Below, piece after piece: positions 1 to 7,276 of a stretch of 12,925 nt of DNA. Source of the stretch: JBDHAC01 sp039588215 (GTDB taxonomy: Bacteria; Gemmatimonadota; Gemmatimonadetes; Palauibacterales; Palauibacteraceae). Every line of letters starts with the position of its first letter. The stretch's first letter is position 1. The stretch lies in assembly GCA_039588215.1 (NCBI GenBank), contig JBDHAD010000076.1, positions 1 to 12,925 on the forward strand, in the 5' to 3' direction. The notes beneath the pieces were generated by a model. The model saw nothing but the letters and a program-made list of their open reading frames with translations, had not been told where the DNA came from and searched no databases. The position numbers and the translations under genes are program-made.

Positions 1-1
1 C

Positions 2-958
2 GAAGAAACCCCACGTGGACCGCGCCTGATCCTGTCCCGTGGCGATCCGCAGTTCGTGGCGTCGTTGTTCGCGCTAGAAGTGCCCGAGATCTATCAATCG
101 ATCGTCGAGATCCGGGAGATCGTCCGCGAAGCCGGCGGGCGGACGAAGATCGCGGTTTCCTCGCGGGACGAGTCGGTCGACCCGGTCGGCGCGTGCGTCG
201 GGTTGAAGGGCTCGCGCGTCCAGGCGGTCGTCTCCGAGTTGTCGGGCGAGCGGATCGACATCGTGCCGTGGCACCCGGATCCGGAGATCTTTGCCCGTCG
301 CGCCCTCGCACCCGCACGGGTGGCAAAGGTAATCTCGGACGCGCCGAGACATGTCATCACAGCGATCGTGGACGAAGATCAGCTGTCGCTCGCGATCGGC
401 CGAAACGGCCAGAACGTGCGCCTGGCGTCACAGCTGATCGGCTGGCAGATCGATCTTTACTCGAGCCGCGACTGGATGGAGCGCGGGGCCGAGTCCACGC
501 TGTTCGGTGGAGGCGATGAGTACGAGGTGGCCGATTTTCCGCTTTCGGAGCTCGAAGGCATCACTCCGGCCACGCTGGCGGCCCTCGAGGCGGCAGGGGT
601 GAGCACGTTCTTCAAAGTCCTGGACATGGACCGAAGCGACTTTCTCCAGGTTCCCGGAATCGGCCCAGACGAGGCCGATCGGCTGGAAGCCCTGATCGAC
701 GAGCTCACGGTGGTGGAGGAATCCACAGCTGAGACGCCGACCGCGGACTCGACGGCCGAAGAAGCGGCTGAAGACACGGCGGCCGAGGGAGCGGTAGCCG
801 AGGAAGCGGCAGCCGAGGAAGCGGTGGCTGAAGACGCGGCGGCCGAGGAAGCGGTAGCCGAAGACACGGCGACCGAGGAGCTGGTGGCCGAAGCATCGTT
901 GGAGTCGATGGAGGCGGGCGAACCGGACGAGGAAGCGGCGGGAGCGGAGGCCACGTGA
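2..958 (+). CDS. nusA: Transcription termination/antitermination factor NusA, 3' part
   Basis: The gene is cut by the window edge. The frame is open from base 2, so the GTG at 56 is internal, and 318 C-terminal residues are visible. NusA binds RNA polymerase and nascent RNA and modulates pausing, termination and antitermination. The first residues (GPRLILSRGDP, then LEVPEI) match the end of the S1 region and entry to KH1. KH1 follows with VGLKGSRVQAV (about bases 176-240). KH2 has VDEDQLSLAIGRNGQNVRLA (about 368-430), which is nearly diagnostic of NusA. A helix-hairpin-helix unit (LEGITPATLAALEAAGV ... VPGIGPDEADRLEAL, about 545-705) resembles the C-terminal repeat domain of many bacterial NusA proteins. 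The remaining roughly 80 residues are an acidic Ala/Glu repeat tail. The TGA stop overlaps the next gene's GTG start by 4 bases, suggesting translational coupling. Identity is secure. The tail's function is unknown. Confidence 0.97.
   Translation, partial: EETPRGPRLILSRGDPQFVASLFALEVPEIYQSIVEIREIVREAGGRTKIAVSSRDESVDPVGACVGLKGSRVQAVVSELSGERIDIVPWHPDPEIFARRALAPARVAKVISDAPRHVITAIVDEDQLSLAIGRNGQNVRLASQLIGWQIDLYSSRDWMERGAESTLFGGGDEYEVADFPLSELEGITPATLAALEAAGVSTFFKVLDMDRSDFLQVPGIGPDEADRLEALIDELTVVEESTAETPTADSTAEEAAEDTAAEGAVAEEAAAEEAVAEDAAAEEAVAEDTATEELVAEASLESMEAGEPDEEAAGAEAT
755..901 (+). repeat. 15-bp-period Ala/Glu repeat in the nusA 3' end
   Basis: From 767 the DNA repeats with a 15-base period; typical units are at 782-796, 797-811, 812-826 and 842-856, with the pattern GCCGAGGAAGCGGTA. 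Each unit encodes five residues such as AEEAV or AEDTA. A shorter 12-base unit starts at 755. The copies differ by point changes that mostly preserve Ala/Glu/Asp. It encodes an acidic, probably helical or disordered tail. Confidence 0.85.
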
Positions 959-1287
959 ACTTGTCCAAGAGGGCGCCGATCCGAGGAGCGGAGCGGAGCG
1001 CGCTCCAGACGCTTGGGCTCGCCCGGCGCGCCGGTCGCGCGGCAGTGGGCACCCGAGCGGTCCTGACGGCAGCCCGCTCGCGCCGGCTCGAGGCCTTGGT
1101 CGTCGCGCACGACGCGTCGCCCAACGCGTTGGATCGCGTGCGCGGAGCTAGCCGCCGAGTGCCGGTCGTCAAGTGCGGGACGCGTGAGACGCTCGGTTTG
1201 GCCCTCGGTCGAGGGCCGGTGGCGGTCGTAGGGGTAACCGATCGAGAGTTCGCACGCCGGATCGCGGCCGGCGTGCTGGCAGCGTAG
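955..1287 (+). CDS. L7Ae/L30e-family (YlxQ-like) putative RNA-binding protein
   Basis: This is a 110-residue protein. The core GLARRAGRAAVGTRAVLTAA, then ALVVAHDASPNALDRV, VPVVKCGTRETLGLALGRG and VAVVGVTDREFARRI follow the L7Ae/L30e fold as seen in YlxQ-type proteins of the nusA-infB operon. Family members bind kink-turn-like RNA, and the exact role of the YlxQ group in the cell is not settled. The GTG start overlaps the nusA stop (GTGA, 955-958) and has GGAGG at 946-950. The N-terminus is rich in Arg and Lys (NLSKRAPIRGAERS). In many genomes ylxR lies between nusA and this gene. Here the overlap leaves no room for it. The family call is firm and the cellular role is unknown. Confidence 0.85.
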   Translation: MNLSKRAPIRGAERSALQTLGLARRAGRAAVGTRAVLTAARSRRLEALVVAHDASPNALDRVRGASRRVPVVKCGTRETLGLALGRGPVAVVGVTDREFARRIAAGVLAA

Positions 1288-1327
1288 CTAGCCCAGAGGT
1301 CGAGGTGGACTCGGCCAGGAGGGGTCG

Positions 1328-4018
1328 TTGACAAAACTCCGCGTGTATGAGGTCGCAGAGGAGCTGGGCGTCGAGACGAGCCAGCTCATCCAGATGCTCC
1401 GCGAGATGGACGTGCCGGTGCGCAGTCACATGTCCACCGTGAACGCTGGGCAGGTGGCCAGGCTCCACGCACGACTGGAGCGTGAGCGCCGAACTGATCT
1501 CGCGACTTCAGCCGTATCCGCGGCAGCCTCGCGAAAACGTCGACGGCGGCGGCGTGTGCCGGAGCTGATCGAGACGGCCGTGCCCGGTGTGGACGAGTTG
1601 CCCCTCGACGAGACGGCTGCGCCCGGCGTGGACGAGTTGCCCCTCGACGAGACGGCCGTGCCCGGCGACCTGGTGGACGTCGAGGAAGAAGTTGAGCCGG
1701 CTCCGGAGCCCGAACTGCTAGAGATCGAGCCGGAGGAGTTGGCGGCGGAGTTCGTCAGCGAGCCTCTCGAGGAGACGATCGAAGAGGTGGAGCTGGAGGC
1801 GAAAGCGACCGAGCCCGAGGTCGAGTTTCCGGATGAGCCCGAGATCGAGGAGCTCCATCCCGAGCCGACTCTGGCGGCACCCGAGATCGAGGAGATCGTT
1901 CCGGCGCAGGATGCACCCAAAAAACGGCGGCCAAAACCGGTACGCCGCGACATGCCGGCCGGTCCGACGGAGCCCGCCGTCCCGACGGGACCAACCGCCT
2001 CGGCGGCCCCTGGGGGTACCGTGCGCATCAGCGCCGAGGGGTACACGGTCGATGGCCGCCGCAAGAGCCCGCGCGAACGCAAGAAGCGGCGGCGGGTCGA
2101 TCAGGACGCCGTGCAGGAGAACGTCAAGAAGACGCTCGCAGCGCTCGGCGGCCCCGCACCGCGCAAGCGGCGGCGCGACGCCGGGCCCACTCAGCAGGAA
2201 ACGGAACGCGAGCGCCTCGAGCTCGAGAAGGAAGTCGAAAAGACGACGGTCCGGGTCAACGAGTTTCTCACCGTCGCCGAGCTCGCCGACCTCGTCGGCG
2301 TGCCGCCGCAGGAGATTATCACCTCGGCGTTCAAGAACCTGGGGCTGATGGTCACGATCAACCAGCGACTCGATTTCGACCAGATCGAGCTCGTATGCGA
2401 GGAGGCCGGGTTCACGGCGATCCGCGAGGAGGCGTACGAGGCGGATCTCGCGGAGCTGTCCGACGAGGTGGGAGACGAATCCGATCTCGAACCGCGCGCG
2501 CCCGTGGTCACCGTCATGGGACATGTCGACCACGGAAAGACGTCGCTGCTGGACTTCCTGCGGAAGACGAATGTCTTTGCCGGCGAGGCAGGTGGGATCA
2601 CCCAGCATATCGGGGCGTACCACGTCGACCTCGACGACGGCCGAACGATCACATTCCTCGACACCCCGGGTCACGAGGCTTTCACGGCGATGCGGGCCCG
2701 CGGGGCGGAGATCACGGACCTCGTGATCCTCGTCGTCGCGGCGGATGATTCGGTGATGCCCCAAACTATCGAAGCCATCAGCCACGCGCGGAACGCGGGT
2801 GTCCCGATCCTGGTCGCCGTTAACAAGATCGACCTGCCCACGGCCAACGTCGACAAGGTGAAGCAGGAGCTCCTCGGCCAGGACGTCGTCCTGGAGGAAT
2901 TCGGGGGTGATGTCCTGTCAGCCGATGTCTCCGCCAAGGCGGGCACGGGCATCGCTGACCTGCTCGAGAAGATTCTCCTGCAGGCCGAGCTCTTGGAGCT
3001 ACGAGCCGATCCGACGATGGCGGCCCGGGGAACCGTGGTGGAGGCGGAGCTCGACCGGGGGATGGGTCCGCTCGCGACGGTCCTCATTCAGAACGGTACC
3101 CTCCGCGTCCAAGACGACTTCGTCTGCGGGTTGCACGGCGGACGGGTGCGCGCCCTGCTGGATGAGCGAGGGCACAACGTCGAGAGCGCCGGGCCGGGGA
3201 TTCCCGTCCGGGTGCTCGGCTTGGAGGGCGTGCCACAAGCGGGCGATTCGTTGATCGTTCTCGATACGGATCGTGTGCGCGAGATCGCCACCCGGCGCCA
3301 GCAGCTCGAGCGCGAGAAGGACATGCGGCGACGCGCCAGCGGGACACGCCTCGAAGATATCTTCGAGCGGGTTCAGGCGGGTGAACAGGCTCGCCTGAAT
3401 ATCGTGATCAAGGGAGACACCGACGGATCGGTGCAGGCCCTCACCGATAGCCTGCAACGAATCAGCACGGACGAAGTCGCCGTCGAGGTCATCCACCGAG
3501 GTGTGGGGGGAATCAACGAGTCGGACGTCATCTTCGCGTCAACGAGCCAAGCACTGATCATCGGGTTCCACGTGCGGCCGGAGGCGAAGGCCCAGAGTGC
3601 GGCCGATCGCGAGGACGTCGAGATTCGCTTCTACAACGTGATCTACGAAGCCGTCGAGGACATTCGGCTCGCGTTGGAAGGTCTGCTGGCTCCCGAGCAG
3701 CGCGAAGTCACCGTCGGTATCGCCGAGGTGCGGCAGCTCTTCCGTGTCCCCAAGGTCGGTACCATCGCCGGGTGCTACGTGAACACCGGCATGATCCGCC
3801 GCAACCTCCCGGTCAGGCTGTTGCGCGACCAGGTCCAAATCTACGAAGGCCGGATCGACAGCCTGAAGAGGTTCAAGGATGACGTGAGAGAGGTTCGGGA
3901 CGGGTTCGAGTGCGGGATCTCCATCGAGGGGTATAACGACGTGAAGGTGGATGACGTCATCGAGTGCTTCGAGGTCCTTGAGATCGCCCGGACGCTGGCG
4001 GAGCAGCCGGGGGGCTGA
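1328..4018 (+). CDS. infB: Translation initiation factor IF-2
   Basis: An 896-residue GTPase that recruits fMet-tRNA to the 30S subunit and promotes subunit joining. The first IF2_N helix bundle is at residues 1-54 (KLRVYEVAEELGVETSQLI). A long charged linker (about 60-300) is acidic at first and then Lys/Arg rich, and a second IF2_N module lies at about 309-365. The G domain has GHVDHGKT (398-405), GGITQHIGAY (422-431), DTPGH (445-449), NKID (499-502) and SAK (535-537), so all nucleotide-binding motifs are intact. Domains II, III and C2 follow, ending with the fMet-tRNA-binding region (KVGTIAGCYVNTGMIRR to the end). The start is TTG with AGGAGG at 1317-1322, five bases upstream, and the protein then begins with the normal IF2_N. 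It sits 40 bases after the L7Ae-type gene. The linker contains a 39-bp tandem repeat. Length is normal for the family. Confidence 0.98.
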   Translation: MTKLRVYEVAEELGVETSQLIQMLREMDVPVRSHMSTVNAGQVARLHARLERERRTDLATSAVSAAASRKRRRRRRVPELIETAVPGVDELPLDETAAPGVDELPLDETAVPGDLVDVEEEVEPAPEPELLEIEPEELAAEFVSEPLEETIEEVELEAKATEPEVEFPDEPEIEELHPEPTLAAPEIEEIVPAQDAPKKRRPKPVRRDMPAGPTEPAVPTGPTASAAPGGTVRISAEGYTVDGRRKSPRERKKRRRVDQDAVQENVKKTLAALGGPAPRKRRRDAGPTQQETERERLELEKEVEKTTVRVNEFLTVAELADLVGVPPQEIITSAFKNLGLMVTINQRLDFDQIELVCEEAGFTAIREEAYEADLAELSDEVGDESDLEPRAPVVTVMGHVDHGKTSLLDFLRKTNVFAGEAGGITQHIGAYHVDLDDGRTITFLDTPGHEAFTAMRARGAEITDLVILVVAADDSVMPQTIEAISHARNAGVPILVAVNKIDLPTANVDKVKQELLGQDVVLEEFGGDVLSADVSAKAGTGIADLLEKILLQAELLELRADPTMAARGTVVEAELDRGMGPLATVLIQNGTLRVQDDFVCGLHGGRVRALLDERGHNVESAGPGIPVRVLGLEGVPQAGDSLIVLDTDRVREIATRRQQLEREKDMRRRASGTRLEDIFERVQAGEQARLNIVIKGDTDGSVQALTDSLQRISTDEVAVEVIHRGVGGINESDVIFASTSQALIIGFHVRPEAKAQSAADREDVEIRFYNVIYEAVEDIRLALEGLLAPEQREVTVGIAEVRQLFRVPKVGTIAGCYVNTGMIRRNLPVRLLRDQVQIYEGRIDSLKRFKDDVREVRDGFECGISIEGYNDVKVDDVIECFEVLEIARTLAEQPGG
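1571..1666 (+). repeat. 39-bp in-frame tandem repeat in the infB linker
   Basis: Two full 39-base copies (1571-1609 and 1610-1648) and a partial third (1649-1666) encode ETAVPGVDELPLD-type units of 13 residues. The copies are nearly identical at the DNA level, differing at a few bases such as GGTGTG versus GGCGTG, which suggests recent duplication. The repeat lies in the poorly conserved acidic linker between the two IF2_N modules, where length changes are tolerated. Confidence 0.9.
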
Positions 4019-4051
4019 TCCGCACCCTTCGGACTGGAACGGGGGCTCCTA

Positions 4052-4336
4052 GTGGCGGTGGTCGGCGTCTCTCGGTGGGTCCTTCACCTGCCGGGCTGCC
4101 AGTCCCTCAAGATGAAGCGCTCCATCGTCCGCAGCTTGCGAGACCGCATGCAATCGAAGCACCGCGTTTCGGTTGCGGAGACCGATCTCCAGGACCGCTG
4201 GCAGATGGCCGAGCTCTCGGCTGCCGTGGTAGCCTCGGACCGGCGTAGAGCCGAGGTCGTGCTCACCCGGCTGGATCGCTTCGTACGCTCCGATCCACGG
4301 GCCGAAGTAGTGGAAGCCGAGAAGGCGTACTTCTGA
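4052..4336 (+). CDS. DUF503 (YlxP-like) small protein
   Basis: A 94-residue protein with the full DUF503 pattern: VGVSRWVLHLPGCQSLKMKRSIVRSLRDRM, then VSVAETDLQDRWQMAELSAAVV, then a second alpha/beta half ending VVEAEKAYF. It has no signal peptide or membrane segment and is probably a small cytoplasmic alpha/beta protein. Its function is not established; it is known mainly as a neighbour of infB and rbfA, which fits a role near ribosome maturation, but that is inference from context. The GTG start was chosen because the conserved domain begins right at it. Only a loose G-run (4041-4045) serves as a possible ribosome binding site. It starts 33 bases after infB and ends two bases before rbfA. 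Confidence 0.88.
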   Translation: MAVVGVSRWVLHLPGCQSLKMKRSIVRSLRDRMQSKHRVSVAETDLQDRWQMAELSAAVVASDRRRAEVVLTRLDRFVRSDPRAEVVEAEKAYF

Positions 4337-4338
4337 AC

Positions 4339-4707
4339 GTGTCCCGACATCATCGCTCCGAGCGCCTCAACGAGATGTTTCGCCGGGAACTGTCACGTCT
4401 CATTCAGAGACGCCTCAAGGATCCACGCGTCCAAAACGTCACCGTGACCGAGGTTCGCACCTCACCCGACTTGTCTCATGCCAGCGTATACCTGCGGAGC
4501 GATGCCCCGGTTGCAGTGGAAGAGGCGATCGAGGGGCTCCAAAGCGCGGCAGGGTACGTGCGTCGGGAGCTCGGACGCGCGATGCACATCCGAAAGGTGC
4601 CCGAATTCCGTTTTGTTGCCGATCACGGTTTGGAACGGGCGGAACGTATCGAGGAGCTCCTTCGGCGTTCGCGCGGAAGATCGACGGAGTCACCCGTTGA
4701 CGAGTAA
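4339..4707 (+). CDS. rbfA: 30S ribosome-binding factor RbfA
   Basis: A 122-residue single KH-like domain protein that binds the maturing 30S subunit near 16S helix 1 and helps late rRNA processing. Typical stretches are SERLNEMFRRELSRLIQRRLKDPRV, VTVTEVRTSPDLSHASVYLRS, and AAGYVRRELGRAMHIRKVPEFRF followed by DHGLERAERIEELL. The GTG start is placed two bases after the DUF503 stop, and the protein then begins directly with the conserved first helix. Close packing with infB is the standard arrangement and puts initiation and 30S maturation factors in one transcript. The last 14 residues (RGRSTESPVDE region) are a short tail. The stop TAA (4705-4707) lies 11 bases inside truB. Complete and of normal length. 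Confidence 0.96.
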   Translation: MSRHHRSERLNEMFRRELSRLIQRRLKDPRVQNVTVTEVRTSPDLSHASVYLRSDAPVAVEEAIEGLQSAAGYVRRELGRAMHIRKVPEFRFVADHGLERAERIEELLRRSRGRSTESPVDE

Positions 4708-5602
4708 TGAGGGCGCGCTCGTGCTCGTTGACAAGCCCGCCGACCTCACGTCACACGACGTGGTGCGGCGCTACCGGCGCGCGTCGGGTACCCGACGCGT
4801 CGGCCACACAGGTACGTTGGACCCGTTCGCCACCGGGCTGCTGCTTCTGTGCGTGGGCGTGGTGGCCCGCCTCGCCGAGTATTTTCACCTCCTGAGCAAG
4901 ACGTACCGCGCCACGCTCAAGCTGGGAGAAGAGACGACCACCGATGATTGGATGGGGGCATCAGGACCGCCGTCGGATCGGTGGGAGGACGTGACCCGGG
5001 GACAGCTGGCCGCCGCACTGGCGAGCCGCGTGGGGCAGGGGCTCCAGCAACCCCCAGCCTTCTCCGCGAAACGCGTTGACGGTACACGGGCATACGAGCG
5101 GGCTCGAGCTGGGGAGATAGTGGACCTCGATCCCGTGCCGATCCGCGTGCACGCGCTGGCGCTCGAGCGCTTCAGCCCCCCGGAAGTCGAGCTCGAGACA
5201 CGCGTGTCTACCGGGACCTATATTCGAGCGCTGGCTCGAGATCTGGGGCGTGATTTGGGGTGTGGCGCCCACCTGACCGAACTGAGACGTACCCGGATCG
5301 GGCCATTCCAGGTCGAGCAGGCAGCCACCCTCGAGTCGATCGAGCTCGGCACTCCGCCGACCAGCGCCGTCAAGACACCGTTCGACGCGTTACGGTGGCT
5401 CCCCGTGCGCGAGCTGGCGGCGGAGGAGGAGGCTGTGGTTCGACATGGCCGGCGCATACCCGCCCGCGACGTGGCGCCCGGCAAGCTGACCGAACCGTCG
5501 GACAGGGAGGCACCAGTCATCCTCGTTCGTAAGGGGAGGCTCCTCGCCGTGGCCGAGCGACTCGAAGGTGACCTCCAGCCACGCAAGGTGCTCCCGGACT
5601 GA
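4697..5602 (+). CDS. truB: tRNA pseudouridine-55 synthase TruB
   Basis: Converts U55 of the tRNA T-loop to pseudouridine. The proposed start is TTG 4697, giving 301 residues and MTSNEGALVLVDKPADLTSHDVV, which aligns with the normal TruB N-terminus. It has GGAG (4685-4689 area) upstream and overlaps rbfA by 11 bases. The frame is open further upstream, inside rbfA, but that part is not TruB-like. The catalytic motif GHTGTLDPFATGLL carries Asp42, the nucleophile position. KTYRATLKLGE and QQPPAFSAKRVDGTRAYERAR are the other family signatures, then STGTYIRALARDLG. The C-terminal about 75 residues form a TruB_C/PUA-like region (ARDVAPGKLTEPS ... VILVRKGRLLAVAERL). GTG 4721 is an alternative but less likely start. 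The TGA stop overlaps the ribF ATG by one base (TGATG). Confidence 0.95.
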   Translation: MTSNEGALVLVDKPADLTSHDVVRRYRRASGTRRVGHTGTLDPFATGLLLLCVGVVARLAEYFHLLSKTYRATLKLGEETTTDDWMGASGPPSDRWEDVTRGQLAAALASRVGQGLQQPPAFSAKRVDGTRAYERARAGEIVDLDPVPIRVHALALERFSPPEVELETRVSTGTYIRALARDLGRDLGCGAHLTELRRTRIGPFQVEQAATLESIELGTPPTSAVKTPFDALRWLPVRELAAEEEAVVRHGRRIPARDVAPGKLTEPSDREAPVILVRKGRLLAVAERLEGDLQPRKVLPD

Positions 5603-6603
5603 TGAGTGGACGTCCTCCGCGCCCCGCGCACGATCAACCGGTCCACGCGGACCCGACGGATGCCAGCGGTGGGAGCGCGCTTCCGGACACCGTCACGGGC
5701 ACCGTCGTCACCGTGGGCACCTTCGACGGGGTCCACCTCGGGCACCGGGCGATCCTCAGGGAGATCGAACGGCGAGCCGAGACGCGCGGTCTGCACAGCG
5801 TGTTGCTCACTTTCGACCGACACCCGCTCACGGTGGTGCGCCCGGAGCATGCGCCACCGCTTCTCACTACTCCGAACGAGAAGAAGCAGATCCTGGCGCA
5901 GTTCGGCATCGATTACGTGGCATTCGTCGCCTTCACCCGGTCGCTGTCACGCTATACGCCCGAGGAGTTCGTTCGAGCGGTGTTGGTGGAGCGCCTGCGA
6001 GCCTGCGAGCTGGTGATCGGTCACGATCACGGATTCGGTCATGGTCGTTCGGGAGATGAGGAGACGCTTCGTGCACTCGGCGGACGCTACGGATTCGAGG
6101 TGGATGTGGTCGACGGTGTCGTGGTGAACGGAGCACCAGTTTCCTCGACCCGGATCCGGCGTCTCCTGTCGGAGGGTCGAGTCGACGCGGCGGCCGGCGC
6201 TCTCGGCCGACCATACTCCGTGACCGGCTCTATCGTGCACGGACTGGGGAGGGGAAGGACGCTCGGGTTCCCGACGGCCAATATCGCGCCGCCCACGGCC
6301 GACAAGCTGCTACCCGCGGAGGGCATCTACGCGGTCCGGGCCAACCTGCGAAACGAGATATGCGACGGTCTCCTGCACCTCGGACCTCGCCCAACCTTCG
6401 CCGGCTCTCCACCCACGATCGAGCTCTTCCTATTGGATTTCGATCGTGACATCTACGGTGAGATCGTGACCGTCGAGTTCCTGCAACTGCTGCGGACCGT
6501 CCGCCCCTTCGACTCGGCCGCGGCTCTCGTCGAGCAGATGCGCCGAGACGAGGAGGAGGCCATCCGTTTCTTCCGGGGTGCCAGCGGCGGCCGTGCACCT
6601 TGA
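5602..6603 (+). CDS. ribF: Bifunctional riboflavin kinase/FMN adenylyltransferase
   Basis: Phosphorylates riboflavin to FMN and adenylates FMN to FAD in the cytoplasm. In this 333-residue protein the FAD synthetase half has TVGTFDGVHLGHRAI (G39-H48, the nucleotidyltransferase GxFDGxHxGH-type motif) and VSSTRIRRLL (180-189). The kinase half has the GRGRTLGFPTANI loop (216-228), GIYAV (241-245) and the catalytic-glutamate stretch PTIELFLLDFDRDIYG (271-286). Both active sites therefore look intact. The N-terminus has about 30 extra residues before the conserved part; the ATG at 5602 overlaps the truB stop (TGATG), which supports it through coupling, but a later start is possible. In Bacillus and others truB-ribF-rpsO-pnp is the same order. 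The 195 bases that follow contain the rpsO promoter, so this gene probably ends the first operon, although no clear terminator is visible. Confidence 0.95.
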   Translation: MSGRPPRPAHDQPVHADPTDASGGSALPDTVTGTVVTVGTFDGVHLGHRAILREIERRAETRGLHSVLLTFDRHPLTVVRPEHAPPLLTTPNEKKQILAQFGIDYVAFVAFTRSLSRYTPEEFVRAVLVERLRACELVIGHDHGFGHGRSGDEETLRALGGRYGFEVDVVDGVVVNGAPVSSTRIRRLLSEGRVDAAAGALGRPYSVTGSIVHGLGRGRTLGFPTANIAPPTADKLLPAEGIYAVRANLRNEICDGLLHLGPRPTFAGSPPTIELFLLDFDRDIYGEIVTVEFLQLLRTVRPFDSAAALVEQMRRDEEEAIRFFRGASGGRAP

Positions 6604-6692
6604 GGACAGGTGGCTGACGAGACTCTCTGCGCGGCAGGCAAATCTGGAGCCGGTAGCCGGGGGGAGGTCTGTGGAGTGTCTGTGATCCGAAC

Positions 6693-6721
6693 TTTACAGT
6701 ATCGCATGATCCTCCTATACT
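6693..6721 (+). promoter_or_regulatory. Sigma70-type promoter for rpsO
   Basis: TTTACA (6693-6698) and TATACT (6716-6721) are separated by exactly 17 bases; each hexamer matches the consensus at five of six positions. They lie in an unusually AT-rich patch of an otherwise GC-rich window. Transcription would start near 6728, leaving a leader of about 70 bases before the rpsO GTG. A second, weaker TTGACT (6724-6729) has no convincing -10 partner. Confidence 0.72.
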
Positions 6722-6756
6722 TATTGACTTGTATCGGAACGGCTAAGAAATGATTC

Positions 6757-6782
6757 GCCGCGTCGGGTGGATTGGGCGCGGC
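6757..6782 (+). promoter_or_regulatory. rpsO leader hairpin next to the ribosome binding site
   Basis: Bases 6757-6764 can pair with 6775-6782 (seven Watson-Crick pairs plus one G-U) around a 10-base loop. An alternative pairing, GGGTG 6765-6769 with CACCC 6782-6786, ends directly against the AGGGAA ribosome binding site (6787-6792). Two exclusive folds beside the start resemble the logic of S15 autoregulatory leaders, in which S15 binds its own mRNA. That role is inferred. Confidence 0.4.
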
Positions 6783-6798
6783 ACCCAGGGAATGGGAA

Positions 6799-7062
6799 GT
6801 GGAAAAGACCAAGAAGCGAGAGATCATAGACAAGTTCGGGCGTGGCGAGAACGACCACGGTTCGGCATCCGTGCAGGTCGCCCTGCTGACCGGCCGGATC
6901 GAGGAGTTGACCGACCATTTTCGCGCGCACCCGAAGGACCACCACAGTCGTCGAGGACTGCTCAAGATGGTCGGGCGTCGGCGACGCCTGTTGAACTACC
7001 TGCGCCGGACCGATCTGGACCGGTACCGGCGGGTGATCGAGGAACTCGGCCTCCGCCGGTGA
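6799..7062 (+). CDS. rpsO: 30S ribosomal protein S15
   Basis: S15 binds the central domain of 16S rRNA (helices 20-22) early in 30S assembly. The proposed GTG start at 6799 gives 87 residues (MEKTKKREIIDKFGRG), close to the usual 88-89, and AGGGAA (6787-6792) lies six bases upstream. An earlier in-frame TTG at 6772 would add nine residues (GAAPREWE) that family members lack. Signatures are GRGENDHGSASVQVALLTGRI, HPKDHHSRRGLLKMVGRRRRLLNYL and the end YRRVIEELGLRR; the HHSRRG loop contacts rRNA. It has its own promoter (6693-6721) and precedes pnp as in most bacteria. Confidence 0.96.
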   Translation: MEKTKKREIIDKFGRGENDHGSASVQVALLTGRIEELTDHFRAHPKDHHSRRGLLKMVGRRRRLLNYLRRTDLDRYRRVIEELGLRR

Positions 7063-7064
7063 AG

Positions 7065-7079
7065 CGGGCGAACCGCCCG
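7065..7079 (+). terminator. Hairpin after rpsO, possible weak terminator or 3'-end stabiliser
   Basis: CGGGCG (7065-7070) pairs with CGCCCG (7074-7079) around an AAC loop, three bases after the rpsO stop; G7064 and T7080 can add a wobble pair. No T-run follows, so it may act as a mRNA-stabilising or processing hairpin rather than a full intrinsic terminator. pnp downstream has no evident promoter of its own, which argues for partial read-through. Confidence 0.4.
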
Positions 7080-7251
7080 TGTCCTCACGTTGCAGCCCGT
7101 CGGCCCCTCGACACGGTCCGTGTGCCGGACCGAATTCAACCATGCGGCGTCATCGTATCGCCCGACGCCTCGCCGCCACCACCAGCCACTCGGTTGGCGG
7201 TGCGCACCGCTTCCAAACCGGCGTGCCATCCGTGGCACCCCGGACGGCAGC

Positions 7252-7276
7252 GGTTCGCGACCTCAGCGTCGCGACC
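7252..7276 (+). other. Stem-loop in the pnp leader
   Basis: TCGCGAC (7255-7261) pairs with GTCGCGA (7268-7274) around CTCAGC, and GG/CC extend the stem past a bulged T7254. A second hairpin, GTGCCA/TGGCAC (7223-7228 with 7233-7238, loop TCCG), lies just upstream. The two could stack as a double-stranded RNA target. Role in pnp control is inferred only. Confidence 0.45.

Noticed and set aside
457..1110. Ser/Ala-rich antisense frame over the nusA tail and L7Ae gene
   Set aside because: Its Ser/Ala repeats are simply the reverse reading of the Ala/Glu repeat in nusA.
4478..4696. TruB with a 73-residue N-terminal extension inside rbfA
   Set aside because: The upstream residues are not TruB-like, and TTG 4697 gives the normal family start with a GGAG upstream.
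6757..6786. H-type pseudoknot in the rpsO leader
   Set aside because: The two stems could both be drawn, but zero bases would join the strands crossing the first stem. They can only be alternative hairpins.
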